Below, in pieces: positions 43,874-52,954 of a stretch of DNA of 64,000 nt. The position numbers and the translations under genes were made by a program. The notes below the pieces were generated by a model, which worked only from the letters and a program-made list of their open reading frames with translations, did no database searches and was not told the DNA's origin. The stretch lies in contig JAEIOD010000007.1 in assembly GCA_016342415.1 (NCBI GenBank), positions 124,001-188,000 on the forward strand. Reading direction: 5' to 3'. Each line of letters opens with the position of its first letter. Within the stretch, counting starts at the first letter, position 1. The stretch is from Clostridiales bacterium. Lineage in GTDB: Bacteria > Bacillota > Clostridia > Peptostreptococcales > Acidaminobacteraceae.

Positions 43874-44251
43874 ATGAAAAAAAGTCTATTAATAATAGGA
43901 ATTGTACTGTCTATGAGTTTGATTTCTTGTGGTAAGTCAGATAATAATATGAATGATGTGATTTATGATAACGAAGAAGAAACGGTTAATCAAACAAATG
44001 AAGAAAAGATAGACACTGGGGAGATAATTTTTAATAAAGAAACACTGGCTATATACAATGGTAAAGATGGTATGGCAGGGTATGTGGCTGTAGATGGTAT
44101 TGTTTATGATGTAACTGATGTTGTCGCATGGCAATCACTTCATGCTGGTCAATTTGAACCTGGAAAAGACTATTCAGATGAAATAAGACAGTCACCTCAT
44201 GGCTTGAAAAATTTAAAAAAACTAAAAGTGGTGGGTGGTTATGAAGAGTAA
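43874..44251 (+). CDS. Lipoprotein with cytochrome b5-like domain
   Basis: The 125-residue protein has a signal peptide ending LISC and an acidic linker. A cytochrome b5-like domain begins at about residue 55: FNKETLAIYNGKDGMAGYVAVDGIVYDVTDV, then SLHAGQFEPGKDYSDEIRQSPHGLKNLKKLKVVG. His in LHAGQF and SPHG could ligate haem or a related ligand. The ATG at 43874 is preferred to a TTG at 43865. It overlaps the membrane-protein gene, so the two probably form one extracytoplasmic electron-transfer unit. Confidence 0.83.
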   Translation: MKKSLLIIGIVLSMSLISCGKSDNNMNDVIYDNEEETVNQTNEEKIDTGEIIFNKETLAIYNGKDGMAGYVAVDGIVYDVTDVVAWQSLHAGQFEPGKDYSDEIRQSPHGLKNLKKLKVVGGYEE

Positions 44252-44642
44252 ATTCAAACTGTTTCATGGACTCTTATTGATGTTTTATATTGTGATGTAT
44301 TCTACTTCTGTATTTCAGTTGAGTTCTAAGTGGCGGCTTCCGTTAACTCATAAGCAATTTGGACTTGGATTTGCTTTAATGTTGACGATTTTCTTGTTGT
44401 TTAATGGGAAAACTATCTTAAAAAGATTAAGATATTTTTTTGATTTGTCTAAGGGCAAGTTTATGATGAAATTATTTAAGTTAAGCGTTGTGTTGATGAT
44501 ACTCCATTTTGTGATGTCTATTGTATCGGGAGTATTGATGAACTTTGGTCTAAACACATATGTTATTCATGCATTATCTAAATATATCGTACCAATACTC
44601 GTTATTTTCCATCTATTTACTCATTTATTCAAGAAATATTAA
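44241..44642 (+). CDS. Small four-helix membrane protein, possible cytochrome b-like partner
   Basis: The protein of about 133 residues has four hydrophobic helices with histidines facing them (FHGLLLMFY, PLTHKQFGLGF, ILHFVMS, IFHLFTHLF). Paired histidines in helices suggest a b-type haem membrane protein. It shares an 11-base overlap with the cytochrome b5-like lipoprotein gene. I do not recognise a named family, so the role is inferred from context. Confidence 0.6.
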   Translation: MKSKFKLFHGLLLMFYIVMYSTSVFQLSSKWRLPLTHKQFGLGFALMLTIFLLFNGKTILKRLRYFFDLSKGKFMMKLFKLSVVLMILHFVMSIVSGVLMNFGLNTYVIHALSKYIVPILVIFHLFTHLFKKY

Positions 44643-44708
44643 ATTGCAATCATTAGGCTGTGTTTTTTGTAATCTTTAGGGTATAAAAAAATTATGGAGG
44701 ATGTTAAG

Positions 44709-46739
44709 ATGAGTGATAAAATTGTACAAGAGATAGAAAGATTATTAGAAGAAGCAAGATTACGAGTGTACAATGACTCTGAAACAGGTCTCGGTTTTTT
44801 GGATGAAGCTTTCGAACTATCTAAAACCCATGATTATAAAAAAGGTATTGCATGGTCAATTATGAGATATGGATCATATGCTTTATCCAGTGGTTATCGC
44901 TACAAGGCGATTGAAGAATATAAAATGTCATTAAAATTAATGTTGGAATTAAAAGATTATCAAGGTGTATCTAGATGTCATTATTCAATCGGTACTGTTT
45001 ATGCACTTTTAAGTGAGTTTGATTTAGCGCTGGCTCATTTAATGAAAGCAAAAGCACTTTCAAAAGAATATGATTCGACATACTACATGAAATTAATAAA
45101 CAATATTGCATCGCTTTATTTAGAACTTAATCAGTATGAGAACGCCATTAATATGTCGCATTATATAATTGATTACATGAAAAAAAATAACTTAGAAAGA
45201 CTTTACTTACCTCATGTATCTTTAGGTGATATTTATCTAAAGATGGGCAAATATAAAGAGGCGCTATTCTCTTCAGAAAAAGCTTTGGAATACTTGGAAG
45301 GTGAAGATGAATACAGCTATGTTGGTAAATGTAATTTGATTATAGCTGGTGCATACAAAGGTTTAAAGTATTTTGATGAGGCGTTGATTGTTTATAATAG
45401 AGCGCTTAAGTTGCTTGAAAGTTCTGGAGATTTTCAGAAATCCTCTTCTATTCATAGAGATATAGCAGAAATATATTTGAAGAGGAAAGAAATTGATTAT
45501 GCATTTAGACATTGTCAAAAAGCGATGACCCTATCCTTGAAGCATCGTTCAGAAGATGCAGAATCAAAGGTCTATTACCTTTATTCAAAAATTTATGAGA
45601 CATTAGAGAACTATGAGAAAGCTTACGAATTTTATAAAAAGGGATCAGAGATCGAAAAGAAACTTTACTCTGAAAGGTTGATTAAAAAGTACAAAGCTGT
45701 AAAAACCGAAGATATTGAAATCGAAGATATTGAAATTGAAGAATCACTGTCATTAGATCGTACCTTGAGTGAACTGAAGACAACTTATTTGGATTTGTCT
45801 TTATCTGAAAAAAGCGAATTAACAGATGCCTTTGTGGAAGCCATTGTGGATACCATTGATATGAGAGACACCACAACCTCAGGACATTCCAAGCGTATTG
45901 CTAAGTATAGCTTGGAGATGATGAGACAAGTAAATCTTGATAAAGAAAACTTTGGTGATGTTATGTTCACCGAATCAGAATTGAAAGAGATGTATTACGC
46001 TGCTCTTTTACATGACATAGGTAAGCTCGCAATCAAAGAAAGTATTCTTTTGAAGCATCAGAGATTAACACTTGATCGAATTGAAGCATTACAACATAAA
46101 TTTGTTTATATGAAATCCTGTTTAAAAGTCAGATTGGAACGGGAGGGATTAAACGACGCAGAAGTAAATATTCTTGCGAGTCTAGACACCAGTATGGAAT
46201 TTATTAAATCTGTGAATTCAAAACAATATCTAGATGATTATACCATTGGTAAATTGAATGAAATTTATAAAATGGAATTGATCGATTGTGATGGTTATAG
46301 CATTAGGTTGCTCGATAAATTTGAGTTGGAACATTTATCTGTCAGACGAGGCAACTTAGTGGCGACTGAATGGGTGGACATGAAGGGACATGCACAAAAG
46401 ACGAAAGAGTTTTTAGAGAATATCCCTTGGCTAAAGAGTATTAAGAATGTCCCTAAGATTGCATCCAGTCATCATGAAAAATTGGATGGTTCAGGTTATC
46501 CTGCTGGTTTGTCTGGAGACGAGCTCTCAACTCAAATGAGGATTTTGTCTATCGTAGATATATTTGAAGCCTTAACGGCAAGTGATAGACCTTACAAAGC
46601 ACCTATGTCAATAAATCAAGCTGTTTTAACCTTGAAAAGTGAAGCTGAAGATGGTAAGTTAGATATTAAGTTAATCGATTTTTTCGAATCAAAAGGTATA
46701 TGTTATTTATGTAAAGAAGAGCTAGAGAGTAAGTCTTAG
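44709..46739 (+). CDS. TPR-repeat HD-GYP phosphodiesterase
   Basis: The 676-residue cytoplasmic protein has six to seven tetratricopeptide repeats (about 35-330), a short repeated acidic linker ([12 protein letters not shown]), and an HD-GYP domain (about 375-670). That domain has [31 protein letters not shown] and [14 protein letters not shown]. These domains break cyclic di-GMP. An insertion of about 100 residues separates HDIGK from [11 protein letters not shown], longer than usual. There is no membrane segment, so the TPRs probably bind a partner. GGAGG precedes ATG 44709. Confidence 0.92.
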   Translation: MSDKIVQEIERLLEEARLRVYNDSETGLGFLDEAFELSKTHDYKKGIAWSIMRYGSYALSSGYRYKAIEEYKMSLKLMLELKDYQGVSRCHYSIGTVYALLSEFDLALAHLMKAKALSKEYDSTYYMKLINNIASLYLELNQYENAINMSHYIIDYMKKNNLERLYLPHVSLGDIYLKMGKYKEALFSSEKALEYLEGEDEYSYVGKCNLIIAGAYKGLKYFDEALIVYNRALKLLESSGDFQKSSSIHRDIAEIYLKRKEIDYAFRHCQKAMTLSLKHRSEDAESKVYYLYSKIYETLENYEKAYEFYKKGSEIEKKLYSERLIKKYKAVKTEDIEIEDIEIEESLSLDRTLSELKTTYLDLSLSEKSELTDAFVEAIVDTIDMRDTTTSGHSKRIAKYSLEMMRQVNLDKENFGDVMFTESELKEMYYAALLHDIGKLAIKESILLKHQRLTLDRIEALQHKFVYMKSCLKVRLEREGLNDAEVNILASLDTSMEFIKSVNSKQYLDDYTIGKLNEIYKMELIDCDGYSIRLLDKFELEHLSVRRGNLVATEWVDMKGHAQKTKEFLENIPWLKSIKNVPKIASSHHEKLDGSGYPAGLSGDELSTQMRILSIVDIFEALTASDRPYKAPMSINQAVLTLKSEAEDGKLDIKLIDFFESKGICYLCKEELESKS

Positions 46740-46757
46740 ACTTGCTTTCTTTTTTAG
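46728..46757 (+). terminator. Probable terminator of the HD-GYP gene
   Basis: GTAAGTC and GACTTGC pair around TTA at the stop codon, followed by TTTCTTTTTT. Confidence 0.6.
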
Positions 46758-46765
46758 GAGGTCAT

Positions 46766-47596
46766 ATGAATATAGGATGTCATTTATCTATAGCAAACGG
46801 ATTTTATAAAGCGGGACTTCAGATTTTAGAACTAGGTGGTAACACATTTCAGTTTTTTACTAGGAACCCAAGAGGTGGTAAAGCAAAAGCTATTGATGAA
46901 AAAGATATAAAAAAATTAATAGAATTGATGAATGAATATAGTTTTGGTAAACTATTTGCTCATGGTTCTTATACTATGAACTTATGTTCAAATAAAGAAG
47001 AGATCAGAACCTATGCAAGAGACTTGCTCATAGATGATATTAAAAGGGTATCTGTGATCCCTAAAGCACTCTATGTATTTCATCCAGGATCTCATGTTAA
47101 ACAAGGAGCTGATGTAGGTATCACTTACATTATCGATGCTTTAAACGAGGCAATAGATCATGACAATACAGTGGAAATATGTTTGGAAGGGATGTCTGGT
47201 AAAGGGACTGAAATTGGTAGGACTTTTGAAGAATTAAGTCGAATCATAGAAGGCGTTACACATAATGAACGCTTAGGTGTTTGTATTGATACATGTCATT
47301 TATATTCAGCAGGCTATGATATTGTTAATGACTTGGATGGTGTATTAAATGAATTTGATAGGATTATTGGATTGGGTCGTTTAAAAGCAGTTCATCTGAA
47401 TGATTCCAAAATGCCATTTGCTTCAAATAAAGATCGTCATGAAAAAATAGGAGAAGGTACTCTTGGATTAGAAGCGCTTATCAATATTGTGAATCATCCA
47501 AAGTTAAAACATCTTTCATTTAACTTAGAAACACCTAATGAATTAGAGGGGTACAAAAAAGAAATACTATTACTGAAACAGAATTACATAGGATAG
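46766..47596 (+). CDS. nfo: Endonuclease IV (AP endonuclease)
   Basis: The 276-residue TIM-barrel enzyme cuts DNA at abasic sites. Metal-binding motifs are present: [79 protein letters not shown] and NLETPNE. AGGAGG precedes ATG 46766, preferred to an upstream in-frame start in the previous terminator. Confidence 0.95.
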   Translation: MNIGCHLSIANGFYKAGLQILELGGNTFQFFTRNPRGGKAKAIDEKDIKKLIELMNEYSFGKLFAHGSYTMNLCSNKEEIRTYARDLLIDDIKRVSVIPKALYVFHPGSHVKQGADVGITYIIDALNEAIDHDNTVEICLEGMSGKGTEIGRTFEELSRIIEGVTHNERLGVCIDTCHLYSAGYDIVNDLDGVLNEFDRIIGLGRLKAVHLNDSKMPFASNKDRHEKIGEGTLGLEALINIVNHPKLKHLSFNLETPNELEGYKKEILLLKQNYIG

Positions 47597-47620
47597 TACA
47601 CTAAAATTGTAGGTTTTTTA

Positions 47621-47658
47621 TGTGATATAGACGTTGAAATTTAAACGTTTATATCACA
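47621..47658. repeat. 38-bp inverted repeat of unknown role
   Basis: TGTGATATAGACGTT and AACGTTTATATCACA form a 15-bp stem with one G-U pair and an 8-base loop. No T run follows, so it is a poor terminator. It lies 40 bp upstream of the metN promoter and 25 bp after nfo. Confidence 0.7.
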
Positions 47659-47696
47659 AATTAAATTATCTGAATAATTAATCTTTTCAAAAACTG

Positions 47697-47725
47697 TTGA
47701 CGGAGGCAGTTAATTTTACTATACT
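47697..47725 (+). promoter_or_regulatory. metNIQ promoter
   Basis: TTGACG (47697-47702), 17-bp spacer and TATACT (47720-47725). Transcription would begin near 47732, just before the SAM-I aptamer. Confidence 0.8.
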
Positions 47726-47747
47726 TGCTTTAAATTAAATAAAAACA

Positions 47748-47842
47748 CTTATCAAGAGTGGTGGAGGGACTGGCCCGATGAAACCCAGCAACCTGTTAAT
47801 TCAAGGTGCTAAATCCAGCAGTTAAACTGAGAGATGAGTTGA
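47748..47842 (+). promoter_or_regulatory. SAM-I riboswitch (S-box)
   Basis: Conserved blocks CTTATCAAGAGTGGTGGAGG, GACTGGCCCGATGAAACCC, AGCAACC, GGTGCTAAATCC and the closing GAGAGATGAG are all present. It controls metNIQ: when SAM is plentiful the downstream terminator should form. Confidence 0.97.
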
Positions 47843-47850
47843 GTTAAGGT

Positions 47851-47878
47851 ACTGCTCAACTTGAGTGGTTTTTTTTAT
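47851..47878 (+). terminator. Riboswitch expression-platform terminator
   Basis: ACTGCTCA and TGAGTGGT pair in a tight hairpin followed by T8. GTTGAG (47838-47843) can instead pair with CTCAAC, giving the antiterminator. Confidence 0.85.
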
Positions 47879-47961
47879 AAAAAAACTACCTTAGTCGAGC
47901 TATTTTTGTATCAACATATTTACAAATAAAAACATTTATGTTAAATAAAGGAGTTGAAAGA

Positions 47962-48696
47962 ATGATTAAAATAAATCAATTACGGAAGGTGTTTAAAACA
48001 AAGGAATCATCTTTGATAGCACTTGATGGGGTGAACCTAGAGGTTGAAAAAGGTGAAATATATGGTGTTATTGGATTGAGTGGTGCTGGAAAATCAACTC
48101 TTATACGAACCATAAACCGCTTAGAAGAGCCAACAAGTGGTGAGATTCTCATTGATCGATGTTCAGTTCTTGAATATAACAAAAGATCTTTAAATCAGCA
48201 ACGAAAAAAAATAGGTATGATATTTCAACATTTTCATTTATTGCAATCTAGGAATGTATTCAAAAATATCAGTTTACCTTTGGAGCTTATCAAAATGCCT
48301 AAACCTGAGATTGAAACTAGAGTTGAAGATCTTTTAGAAAAGGTTGGATTATCTGATAAAAGAAATGCAAGTATTTCAAGTTTAAGCGGTGGACAAAAAC
48401 AAAGGGTTGCCATCGCACGGGCTTTAGCAACATCACCTGAAATTTTATTATGCGATGAAGCGACTAGTGCTCTAGATCCTAAAACAACACTTGAGATTCT
48501 AGATTTGATCAAAACACTAAGAGATCAGCTAAAGTTGACAGTTATTTTAATTACACATGAAATGTCTGTTATTGAGTTAATCTGTGATAGAGTGGGGGTT
48601 TTGGAAAAAGGACAAATTGTTGAAAGTGGTTATGTTAAAAATGTCTTTTTAAATCCTAAGGAGAGTATTACTAAAGAATTTGTAAAGGTGGGATAA
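47962..48696 (+). CDS. metN: Methionine ABC importer ATPase, short form
   Basis: The 244-residue ATPase has Walker A GVIGLSGAGKSTLIR, signature SLSGGQKQRVAIARAL, Walker B ILLCDEATSALDP and ITHEMSVIELICDRV. MetN is usually about 340 residues, with a C-terminal NIL/ACT-like domain that binds methionine and inhibits transport. Here the protein stops at KEFVKVG, so that regulatory domain is missing. ATG 47962 follows AAAGGAG and is preferred over 47938. Confidence 0.93.
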   Translation: MIKINQLRKVFKTKESSLIALDGVNLEVEKGEIYGVIGLSGAGKSTLIRTINRLEEPTSGEILIDRCSVLEYNKRSLNQQRKKIGMIFQHFHLLQSRNVFKNISLPLELIKMPKPEIETRVEDLLEKVGLSDKRNASISSLSGGQKQRVAIARALATSPEILLCDEATSALDPKTTLEILDLIKTLRDQLKLTVILITHEMSVIELICDRVGVLEKGQIVESGYVKNVFLNPKESITKEFVKVG

Positions 48697-48697
48697 G

Positions 48698-49342
48698 ATG
48701 ATAAATCTATTGTTAAAACCATCCATCGAAACCTTGTGGATGGTAGGATGTTCAACGGTAATTGCTTTGATTTTGGGATTGCCTTTAGGTATTATATTGG
48801 TGGTCACGGATGAAAAAGGCATACATCCCAATAAAGTCACATACAGTATTTTAAGTGGTTTTGTTAATCTCACACGGTCCATTCCATTTATCATTCTGAT
48901 GATTTTACTGTTTCCATTGTCTAGGATTATTGTTGGTACAACCATAGGAACAGCAGCCACGATTGTACCACTATCAATCGGTGCTGCACCTTTTATGGCA
49001 AGAATCATAGAATCGTCACTAAAGGAAGTGGGGCATGGCATTATAGAAGCTGCTCAGTCGATGGGTGCTAATGAATATGAAATTGTGATAAAGGTTTTAT
49101 TACCGGAGTCTCTACCCAGTCTGGTAAGAGGTATTACCATGTTGATGATAAGTTTAGTAGGTTATTCTGCTATGGCGGGAGCCATCGGTGGAGGTGGACT
49201 GGGAGACTTAGCCATTCGATATGGTTATCATAGGTATCAAATGGATGTATTAATCGCATCTGTTATTACAATTGTGCTATTTGTGCAATTGATACAAGGA
49301 TTAGGCAATTTAGTCGCAAATATTATAGTATCTAGAAGATAG
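48698..49342 (+). CDS. metI: Methionine ABC importer permease
   Basis: The 214-residue permease has five helices, TRSIPFIILMILLFPLSRIIVGT, and the coupling loop EAAQSMGANEYEIVIKVLLPESLPSLVRG, then GYSAMAGAIGGGGLGDLAI, all MetI hallmarks. It follows metN by one base. Confidence 0.95.
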   Translation: MINLLLKPSIETLWMVGCSTVIALILGLPLGIILVVTDEKGIHPNKVTYSILSGFVNLTRSIPFIILMILLFPLSRIIVGTTIGTAATIVPLSIGAAPFMARIIESSLKEVGHGIIEAAQSMGANEYEIVIKVLLPESLPSLVRGITMLMISLVGYSAMAGAIGGGGLGDLAIRYGYHRYQMDVLIASVITIVLFVQLIQGLGNLVANIIVSRR

Positions 49343-49351
49343 GAGAAAAAG

Positions 49352-50152
49352 ATGAAAAAAAGTTTAGTTTTATTATTAAGTGTCATATTGGTAGTCAGTT
49401 TAATTTCATGTAAAGAAGAGTCGAGTGAGTTGACAATTAGGGTTGGTGCAACACCTGTTCCCCATGCAGAGCTGTTAGAGCTTGTGAAAGATGAGTTAAA
49501 AGAAGAGGGGATTGTACTTGAAATCGTTGAGTTTACGGATTATGTAACACCGAATATCGCATTAAGCGATGGTGATATCGATGCAAACTTCTTTCAGCAT
49601 ATACCATATTTAGAGGAGTTTTCTTCAGAACATAATCTAGAGTTATCATCTATTGGAACGATTCATGTAGAACCGTTAGGACTTTATTCGAATGACTTAA
49701 AGTCAATTGATGAACTTAAAGATCAGGCAACTATTGCAATACCGAGTGATAGCGTTAATGGTGGACGAGCGTTAATTTTACTTGAAAATAAAGGTTTGAT
49801 TACACTAAAGGACGGTGCTGGACTGAAAGCGACTGATGCGGATATTATTGAAAACCCTAAACGACTTATTTTTAAAGCTGTTGAAGCAGCACAATTACCA
49901 AGAATTCTTCCAGATGTAGATGCTGCCATTATCAATGGAAATTATGCTTTAGAAGCAGGCTTATCTCCAGCATCGGATGCTTTGATTTTAGAAGGCAGTG
50001 AATCACCATATGCCAATATAGTTGTAGTGCGTACAGGAGAAGAGGAAAACAAATCACTGGTGGCTTTGGTAAAAGCGCTTCAATCTGATAAAGTGAAAAC
50101 TTTTATAGACGCTGAATACGGTGGTGGTGTCGTTGACGCCTTTGGTGAGTAA
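49352..50152 (+). CDS. metQ: Methionine-binding lipoprotein
   Basis: The 266-residue protein has a lipoprotein signal ending LISC and an NlpA-family binding domain: VGATPVPHAELLELVKDEL, ALSDGDIDANFFQHIPYLEEF, and AAIINGNYALEAGLSPASDALILEG. It delivers methionine (or a derivative) to MetNI. The SAM-I switch upstream supports the substrate. Confidence 0.95.
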   Translation: MKKSLVLLLSVILVVSLISCKEESSELTIRVGATPVPHAELLELVKDELKEEGIVLEIVEFTDYVTPNIALSDGDIDANFFQHIPYLEEFSSEHNLELSSIGTIHVEPLGLYSNDLKSIDELKDQATIAIPSDSVNGGRALILLENKGLITLKDGAGLKATDADIIENPKRLIFKAVEAAQLPRILPDVDAAIINGNYALEAGLSPASDALILEGSESPYANIVVVRTGEEENKSLVALVKALQSDKVKTFIDAEYGGGVVDAFGE

Positions 50153-50206
50153 AACTTGATTAATAATTTTGAACGTCATATACTAATAATGTTAGAGAGG
50201 TAAGAT

Positions 50207-51355
50207 ATGACGTCGAAAATAGTTACGGGTAAACCGAGTTTTCTGAAACAAATGAATAGAAATATCATTATTAAGTTGGTATTCCAACATGAAAAAATAA
50301 GTCGTGCACAAATTGCAAAACTGACCAATCTGAAATTACCTAGTGTGATGCGATTGGTAGATGGACTGATAGAGGATGGCATCATTGTCGATATTGGTAA
50401 GGGTGATTCATCAGGTGGTAGAAGACCTAATTTGATTACTCTGAAGCAAGATGCCATGTATATCATCGGTGTTGAAATTGCCATAAAAACAACGATTATC
50501 TTAACTGATTTAGTTGGACATGTGATTGATAAGTGGCAATCAGAAGAACTCCTAGAGAGTACACCAGAATTTATACTATCTCAGGTTCATGATAAAATAA
50601 ATGGTTTGTTAAATAGTCACCATTTAAAACCAGATCAAGTTGCCGGGATTGGTATTGGAACGCCAGGGACCAACTTTAAATATGTAAAAGAAATAGAATA
50701 CTCGATCTTAAAAGGTTGGGAATCTATAGATATAAAAGGTTGGTTTGAAGAACGATCAAAGATCAATATTTTTGTAGATAACGTTGCTCGTACCAGGACT
50801 TTAGCAGAATTGTGGTTCGGGCACGGAAAAACTATAACAGACTTCATCTATGTATTTGTTGATCAAGGTGTTGGATGTGGCATAGTACACAACAACAAGA
50901 TATTTGAAGGGCATCATAAAGTTGCAGGTGAATTTGGTCATACGATTATATCTTTAGATGGTAAACCGTGTTATTGTGGCAGTCAAGGTTGTCTTGAAAT
51001 GTATGTTTCTGCTGGTGCGGTTACTCATGATATCAAAGAAGATTATCCTGAAGTAGTGAGTTTCTCAGAAGCAATTCAATGTGCTCCACAAAGTGAAGTA
51101 TTAGTTGAATCCGGTCGCATACTTGGAATCGGAATATCTAATTTAATCAACATTCATAACCCTAAAACAATTATATTGGGTGGGATTGTACCAATGTCTT
51201 CAGATGTATTTACGAAGAGTGTCATTCAATCAGTTGAAGCCAATATATTTTCTAGATATGCCGAAAAGACACCAGTCATTTTGGGTTCAGTAGAACAAGA
51301 GGGTATTGGAAGTATAGCACTTGTTATCAATCATATATTTGAGTCGGAAATATAA
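50207..51355 (+). CDS. ROK-family transcriptional regulator
   Basis: The 382-residue protein has an N-terminal winged helix (SRAQIAKLTNLKLPSVMRLVDGLIEDGIIVD) and a ROK sugar-kinase-like domain with GIGIGTPG and the zinc site CYCGSQGCLEMYVSAGAV. NagC/XylR-type regulators bind sugars and control sugar genes. The likely target is the isomerase/fructokinase operon that begins at 51727. Confidence 0.93.
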   Translation: MTSKIVTGKPSFLKQMNRNIIIKLVFQHEKISRAQIAKLTNLKLPSVMRLVDGLIEDGIIVDIGKGDSSGGRRPNLITLKQDAMYIIGVEIAIKTTIILTDLVGHVIDKWQSEELLESTPEFILSQVHDKINGLLNSHHLKPDQVAGIGIGTPGTNFKYVKEIEYSILKGWESIDIKGWFEERSKINIFVDNVARTRTLAELWFGHGKTITDFIYVFVDQGVGCGIVHNNKIFEGHHKVAGEFGHTIISLDGKPCYCGSQGCLEMYVSAGAVTHDIKEDYPEVVSFSEAIQCAPQSEVLVESGRILGIGISNLINIHNPKTIILGGIVPMSSDVFTKSVIQSVEANIFSRYAEKTPVILGSVEQEGIGSIALVINHIFESEI

Positions 51356-51615
51356 CCTAGAGCTTGCTCTAGGTTATTTGTTTGTAATGTGATATGCCAA
51401 CTTATCGTATTTTGATCGGTCGGATATAATTCAATCTCTCCACATAATCCTCTTGTGACAATGATCTGTAATAAATGAAGATTAATATTAAAATTTGACA
51501 TGGTCATTTGTTCAAAGTCATTGTCATATAAATAAGGTGAAATTTCATCATAAGATGTGATGTTATCTTCAAAAATAATTATAACACCATGGTGATTTTC
51601 ATATATGATCTCCAT
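51331..51615 (-). CDS. Hypothetical protein, uncertain
   Basis: A 94-codon frame with codon use like its neighbours, rich in acidic and aromatic residues, and no motif I recognise. Its end overlaps the 3' end of the ROK gene and runs through a strong hairpin. No ribosome site precedes the ATG. It may be a small real gene divergent from 51727, or a chance frame. Confidence 0.35.
   Translation of the reverse strand: MEIIYENHHGVIIIFEDNITSYDEISPYLYDNDFEQMTMSNFNINLHLLQIIVTRGLCGEIELYPTDQNTISWHITLQTNNLEQALGYISDSNI
51352..51380. terminator. Terminator of the ROK gene
   Basis: ATAACCTAGAGC and GCTCTAGGTTAT form a perfect 12-bp stem with a very short loop; the 3' T tail is weak. Confidence 0.65.
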
Positions 51616-51726
51616 TTATAATTAGATACCCATTTTTATATTTGTAGCTCAATTTCTTTGACGAAATACAAGAATAATGATACACTACTATTAGTTAGTA
51701 ACATTATGTAACAAAGTGGAGGTCGT

Positions 51727-52263
51727 ATGGATATTGTATTAAAACCACTTCAAGTCTCGGAAGAGATTTTGGATAGGTTGGAACAACTGGGTGTTATCTC
51801 AAGAATAAAACCAGGGAAACATATTCTTGAGACAGAAAAAGGTGAATCAAAACATGAAACGGTGTATGGCTGTGATGATCACTATGGACCACATAAGTTG
51901 ATTTGTGTAACCATCAATAATTCTAAACCAACAAATTTTTTATATCACAATGACAACGAGGATTTTATGTTAATTGACTTAAACAATAGAGCGGGTTTGG
52001 TAATTACAATGGCACTCGTAGAACATCGTATACTGGAGCAAAAAATAGAAAACAATACAATTGATTCAAAAGATTTTATTTCGGTGATATTCGAACCGAA
52101 TGATGCATTTACAAGTTTTTTTACAATGAACAAAGGTTTCGCTCATGTGGAGACTTGTTTGTTTGAGTCTGATGCACCCCCAAGCTTTTACGTGGCTGAA
52201 TCAAGAGACTTAGATGAAAATCATATTGATTTTAAAGGATATCAATTAAGGATAGAGGTGTAA
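51727..52263 (+). CDS. Unrecognised protein of the sugar operon, possible cupin fold
   Basis: I do not recognise this 178-residue protein. It has many predicted beta strands and scattered His and Glu (ESKHETVYGCDDHYGPHK, NKGFAHVETC), which would suit a cupin-like barrel. It starts behind GTGGAGG and ends one base before the D-lyxose isomerase gene, so it very probably takes part in the same sugar pathway. Mutarotase-like or sugar-binding roles are conceivable but unproved. Confidence 0.75.
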   Translation: MDIVLKPLQVSEEILDRLEQLGVISRIKPGKHILETEKGESKHETVYGCDDHYGPHKLICVTINNSKPTNFLYHNDNEDFMLIDLNNRAGLVITMALVEHRILEQKIENNTIDSKDFISVIFEPNDAFTSFFTMNKGFAHVETCLFESDAPPSFYVAESRDLDENHIDFKGYQLRIEV

Positions 52264-52264
52264 A

Positions 52265-52954
52265 ATGAAAAGATCAGAGATTAATAAGGCATTAGATTGG
52301 GCAAAAGAACTACTAGAAACGAATAATATCAAATTACCCCCATTTGGTTATTGGACACTTGAGGATTGGAAAAGCAAATCAGACTCACTTAAAACAATTA
52401 AAGAAGTGATGTTGGGGTGGGATATTACCGATTATGGTATGGATAAATTTGAGGAGTTGGGAGCTGTTTTATTTACATTAAGAAATGGATCTTTAACGGA
52501 TAGTTCAGTTGGTACACCTTATGCTGAAAAATTGATTATCCTAAAAGATGGACAAAGGCTTCCAAATCACTACCATGCAAGTAAAACGGAAGATATCATC
52601 AACAAAGGTGGTGGTGTATTGGCCATTAAACTATACAATTCATTAGATAATGGTTCTGTAGATTATAACTCTAAAGTTCAAGTTGATATGGATGGGGTCA
52701 ACTATACTGTTGAAGCAGGTGAGGAAATTCACATAAAGCCAGGAGATAGTATCACCTTGAGACCTTATATGTATCATTTGTTCTGGGCTAAAGAAGGCGC
52801 TGGAGATTTAATCTGTGGTGAAGTATCTTCAATTAATGACGATAATATAGATAACTACAATGCAGAAGATGTTTTAAGATTCTCTACAGTTGAAGAAGAT
52901 GAAGCGATTTTACATCCATTATGTAACGAATACAAAGGAGTACTTAATGATTGA
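52265..52954 (+). CDS. D-lyxose/D-mannose isomerase-like cupin
   Basis: The 229-residue protein has FGYWTLEDWKS, LGWDITDYGMDKFEELGAVLFTLRNG, and cupin metal ligands LPNHYHASKTEDIINKGGG and HLFWAKEGAGDLICGEVSS, as in D-lyxose isomerases (YdaE-type). Such enzymes interconvert lyxose/xylulose and mannose/fructose. With the following fructokinase, mannose or lyxose could enter glycolysis. It overlaps the kinase gene by 8 bases. Confidence 0.87.
   Translation: MKRSEINKALDWAKELLETNNIKLPPFGYWTLEDWKSKSDSLKTIKEVMLGWDITDYGMDKFEELGAVLFTLRNGSLTDSSVGTPYAEKLIILKDGQRLPNHYHASKTEDIINKGGGVLAIKLYNSLDNGSVDYNSKVQVDMDGVNYTVEAGEEIHIKPGDSITLRPYMYHLFWAKEGAGDLICGEVSSINDDNIDNYNAEDVLRFSTVEEDEAILHPLCNEYKGVLND

Noticed and set aside
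47621..47658. Intrinsic terminator of nfo
   Set aside because: The stem is good, but there is no T run on either side.
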